NCBI GenBank assembly: GCA_964389755.1 | Contig: CAYMEW010000039.1 | Span: 1-35,615, forward strand | DNA length: 35,615 nucleotides | Source: JBBSUQ01 sp964389755 | Lineage (GTDB): Bacteria > Bacteroidota > Bacteroidia > Flavobacteriales_D > Crocinitomicaceae | Direction of reading: 5' to 3' | Part shown: positions 33,701 through 35,615 of the stretch, in pieces | How the letters are laid out: each line of letters begins with the position of its first letter | Numbering within the stretch: the stretch's first letter is position 1 | Made by a program: the position numbers and the translations under genes | Notes under the pieces: model-generated | Told to the model about the DNA's origin: nothing | The model's database searches: none | The model's input: only the letters and a program-made list of their open reading frames with translations

Positions 33701-34953
33701 TGACCGGCAGCACCGTTCGCTTCAACTCTCCCTGTTCCCGAGACGTTCCCGTAAACGGTGATGAAAACGATTCCGCCACCGGAGCCTCCGCTTCCACCCT
33801 GTCCGCTGTCCTGGTCCCCGGCGCCACCGCCACCGCCCATAAAGATGCGGGTTACATCGTAAGCCAGTGGGTGTCCGCCACGCCCGCCATTGGTCTGGCG
33901 TCCGTCGCCACCCCAGGACAGGTTATTCGGGCCGGTTGTAGACTCGTTGAGGTCATTTTCGGAAAATGCGTATCCTCCGCGACCACCTCCCGGCGATGAA
34001 GATGTACCCATTCCCGCCTGCTCGAGGTTCCAAATAGCGGTATAGCCCGGCTGAGGAACTCCTTTCCCGGTATATCCTGTGACGGATCCCACGTTGGAGC
34101 CACCGCCGCCGCCGCAGTTCTGGTATCCACCTCCTCCACCGCCGTTTGCGGCAGCCGAAATTCCGTATCTTGAATAAAGTGCCACGTATTCGTTGGTATA
34201 ACCACCGATTCCTTCTCCTTTTTCTGATCCTTCATTGGCCTGTTGTGAACCCGGGTAACGAATCCCGATTGATCCGCCGGCCTGGCCTGTGCCATCGACA
34301 TAACCCGGACGAAAACCGAATCCATTGGCGTGGATGTTCGGTACTGTAGCACTGTTATTTAATGTAAGCGTACCTTCCACTTCGAGTGCGACGATGCCGC
34401 CTGTGTTTCCATTCCAGGAAAGCGGCACAATCGAAGCACCGGCATTGACTGTCAGGTTATTGTAGCGTGGAATGCGCACGATTTGGGTATGGCCCGCGGC
34501 TGAATAACTGTTAGCAAGGGCACACTGGAGGTTAATTGTATTCCCGGAAACGCTCTGTACTTCCACGCGTTCGAATTTACCGGCGCTGTGATAGTCCAGT
34601 ACGCGTCCCCAGAGATCGATAAAATTGTACCAGTCTCCCTGGTGCCCGTAAGGCGTGGTATAGTTTCCTCCCCAGGAAGCCGTTGTGGTCACGTCACAAT
34701 CGATATCGGCGCCCTGCATTTGAATGATGAGGATGAGATCTCCGGCAGCGAGCGCCCCGCTGAACTGAGCACCGGTCATGGAAGCATTGTTTACCGAAAT
34801 GCTGCCTGCCCCGGCAGTTGCGTTTGCGGAGAGGTAGGTATACGTATTGACCACGGTATTTGCGGAAGTGGCTGTGTAACTACCATTTTTGGAGCGTTGG
34901 GCGAAAAGTGACACACTTAGACAAAAGCACGTGAGAAGAAGTAATAGTCTCAA
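30712..34953 (-). CDS. Giant SprB-repeat surface protein with gliding-type (CHU_C) T9SS signal
   Basis: A 1413-residue exported protein. The signal is MRLLLLLTCFCLSVSLFAQ; it seems to start at TTG because TAA lies two codons upstream. Residues about 50-220 are strand-rich. Residues 220-530 are Gly-rich, with several GGGGG runs. Residues 540-620 are Ig-like. Eight SprB repeats follow (about 622-1249), each with a TDE-type start with one Cys and a TVTDxxGC end around GLSAGNYTLTVTD. Then come a PKD-like domain (1250-1325) and the CHU_C C-terminal signal (NVLTLNGDNLNDIF, LNRWGDVVF, DWNGRDTGGELLTAGVYQYLL). This matches adhesins secreted by T9SS and anchored on the cell surface, possibly for gliding or attachment. 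Gliding itself is not shown. Confidence 0.9.
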   Translation of the reverse strand: MRLLLLLTCFCLSVSLFAQRSKNGSYTATSANTVVNTYTYLSANATAGAGSISVNNASMTGAQFSGALAAGDLILIIQMQGADIDCDVTTTASWGGNYTTPYGHQGDWYNFIDLWGRVLDYHSAGKFERVEVQSVSGNTINLQCALANSYSAAGHTQIVRIPRYNNLTVNAGASIVPLSWNGNTGGIVALEVEGTLTLNNSATVPNIHANGFGFRPGYVDGTGQAGGSIGIRYPGSQQANEGSEKGEGIGGYTNEYVALYSRYGISAAANGGGGGGYQNCGGGGGSNVGSVTGYTGKGVPQPGYTAIWNLEQAGMGTSSSPGGGRGGYAFSENDLNESTTGPNNLSWGGDGRQTNGGRGGHPLAYDVTRIFMGGGGGAGDQDSGQGGSGGSGGGIVFITVYGNVSGTGRVEANGAAGQKTNPNNQSASFGQKKGNDGAGGGGGGGSVFFENMSGIPNTYTLAANGGAGGNHALSVGPFASAEASGPGGGGSGGLIALTTGTPVQTVAGGSGGTSNSAHVSAFPPNGATNGASGLSGQTTTLYNLIGTNDTICGNSAGNLSVQLTGTMPSGGTIAWYTSQFGNTVVNTGTTYTTPVLSATTTYYVGICPGTFRIPVKVVVGTAPVITGTAVVTDATCNTPGSVTGLSASGSGTLSYSWNGTSTPTIDLTNASPNTYTLTVTDASGCTATSGPYTINGVGGPVVDASNVAVQDESCNGTQGAITGITASGTGLSYAWTNTTQTTLNINGLSAGNYTLTVTDNNGCTATSGPYTVNLTPGPSVNSSAATLTDETCGQGNGAISGITANGTGLSYAWTNTTQTTLNISGLSAGNYTLTVTDANGCTASGGPFTINNTAGPTVNTSGLSITDEACGTGNGAISGIQVSGGTPGYTFAWTNTTQTTLDITGLSAGNYTLTVTDAGGCTSTSGPHTVTALAGPSINDLNSVVTDESCAGGDGSVSGITASGNGLSYSWTNTTQTTPAITGLSAGNYTLTVTDNNGCTASSGPYTVSGAVPLLLDQSNMTVTPTACNANTGSISGITLSGGVNPVFSWSNTSQSTLDISGLAAGTYTLTVTDDQNCSQTISVFINITNPPVIDLNAMTVTDEHCGQADGTVNGISVNGGTPAYTYSWNNDPALTTSSLTGLTAGAYQLVVTDTQGCTDTADLTVNNTPRPIIDHNNINLISATCGDTNGAVIGLAVNGSGPFTYVWDSDTVPSIDLKDVPPGMHTLIVIDAFGCESIATSYKINSIAAPQANFTINPEEPQAGETVYFTDASSGPVISWVWDLDTTTSFSQNPSGTYEVGDYYITLHITDTNGCTDSITKLLSVLNEVEVPNVLTLNGDNLNDIFTIKGLKKNSALVILNRWGDVVFKTDNYQNDWNGRDTGGELLTAGVYQYLLTMPDGTVKQGFVHLLF

Positions 34954-35334
34954 AGTTTATAGTGTTTTAGTTTGCACATAGAAAAACGAAATGAACCTGC
35001 GAAAGGTTGCAGAAAAGCAGCAGTTCGTGTTAAATCCGTAAAGTTTATTTTCAATTCGGTTGAAAGTTTATCAAAAATAGTTTAAAATGTCGTGTCCGGT
35101 AGCACGCGATTCAAAAATCCGGAGTTCGAGTTTGAATTTTGTGGACCTGAACGTTTTCTTAAGGATTGATTTTATGCTCAAAAAGCCTGTTGCAGGAATT
35201 CAAATGGGCAGGGATGACTGAAGCCGTCGACCACGACTGTGTCGCTGTTAATATTTTAACCAAACGTTCGAAACAGGTACAGATAATACAGTATCATTAC
35301 TTGTGCTATACTGATGCTATACTTGTGCAATATA

Positions 35335-35360
35335 CCTGAAGTACTTCTCCCTGCGGTCGA
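35335..35360 (+). repeat. Direct repeat copy 1 (26 nt)
   Basis: CCTGAAGTACTTCTCC followed by CTGCGGTCGA. It matches the copy at 35532-35557 with two differences. It also begins an inverted repeat: CCTGAAGT (35335-35342) is complemented by ACTTCAGG at 35363-35370. Confidence 0.6.
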
Positions 35361-35380
35361 GGACTTCAGGTTTCAGTGTG

Positions 35381-35460
35381 AGTGTGGAGTGTGGAGTGTG
35401 GAGTGTGGAGTGTGGAGTGTGGAGTGTAGAGTGTGAGTTTGGAGTGTAGAGTGTGAGTTG
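35381..35460 (+). repeat. 7-nt tandem repeat (AGTGTGG)
   Basis: Six perfect copies of AGTGTGG at 35381-35422, then decayed copies (AGTGTAG, AGTGTGA) to 35460. Such low-complexity arrays can change length. The gap 34954-35334 holds no convincing gene. Confidence 0.85.
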
Positions 35461-35467
35461 GTGGACA

Positions 35468-35528
35468 CGAGTGGGACACTCGCGGCAAAAACAGAAACAG
35501 AAACAGAATGAGAATGAGAAGCAGAATG
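35468..35528 (+). repeat. Small hairpin and 6-nt repeat
   Basis: CGAGTG/CACTCG (35468-35473 with 35477-35482, loop GGA), then three ACAGAA units (35491-35508) and two TGAGAA units with variants to 35528. It follows the 7-nt array directly. Confidence 0.6.
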
Positions 35529-35531
35529 ATC

Positions 35532-35557
35532 CCTGAAGTACTTCTCCTTGCAGTCGA
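35532..35557 (+). repeat. Direct repeat copy 2 (26 nt)
   Basis: Matches 35335-35360 at 24 of 26 positions and closes the repeat-rich block. After it nothing recognisable remains to 35615. Confidence 0.6.
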
Positions 35558-35615
35558 AGCCGAGATTGTTCAATAAACTGTGTCAAAGTTTCTTCTTTGG
35601 AAAAAGGATTAAATT

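Noticed and set aside
35381..35528. Right-edge tandem repeats as a CRISPR array
   Set aside because: Units are 6-7 nt with no spacers and no cas genes.
35317..35586. Open frames through the right-edge repeats
   Set aside because: They are low-complexity translations (His-Ser-Thr runs) of the 7-nt and 6-nt arrays.

Overview
The window looks like chromosomal DNA of a Bacteroidota bacterium, most likely in or near Flavobacteriales. Three things point there. Secreted proteins end in type IX secretion (T9SS) sorting domains, including one CHU_C/gliding-type C-terminus and SprB repeats. A carboxypeptidase-regulatory-like domain is fused to a TonB receptor. Promoters of the Bacteroidota type (TTTG or TTG, about 19-21 nt, then TAnnTTTG) recur in front of genes. 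No rRNA, tRNA, CRISPR array, transposase or integrase was found. By eye the base composition is close to balanced, and only the two edges look repeat-rich.

Left part (1-11.4 kb): a DPP IV-like S9 peptidase on the minus strand, then a run of plus-strand genes for envelope and secreted proteins. These are a lamin-tail T9SS protein, a TonB-dependent receptor, a large T9SS protein with an OB-like domain and an endonuclease I domain, a 5'-nucleotidase split into two genes with the C-terminal half first, and a small outer-membrane-type protein. The most economical reading is a nucleic-acid scavenging locus: extracellular DNA or RNA is cut, taken up through the TonB receptor and dephosphorylated in the periplasm. 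This grouping is the best candidate here for an undescribed system.

Middle part (11.4-26.2 kb): mostly housekeeping. It holds dihydrolipoamide dehydrogenase, a helical protein of unknown function, a PadR/PspC pair, an exonuclease fused to a GIY-YIG nuclease, an ORF6N-domain gene behind a palindromic operator-like site, the topoisomerase IV pair parE-parC, a T9SS-secreted protein, and a pyrR-pyrB-STAS-rnz cluster. Several starts lie exactly 5 nt after a TAnnTTTG box, which suggests leaderless mRNAs.

Right part (26.2-35.6 kb): a candidate noncoding RNA with a strong terminator; an operon of a 46-residue Cys-rich protein, a barrel-like protein, a GDPD-family lipoprotein and a SUI1-family factor; an operon of a SiaB-like kinase, a histone-deacetylase-family protein and TspO; and a 1413-residue SprB-repeat surface protein that appears to start at TTG. 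The last 660 bases carry no convincing gene but hold a 7-nt tandem repeat and a 6-nt repeat bracketed by two copies of a 26-nt sequence.
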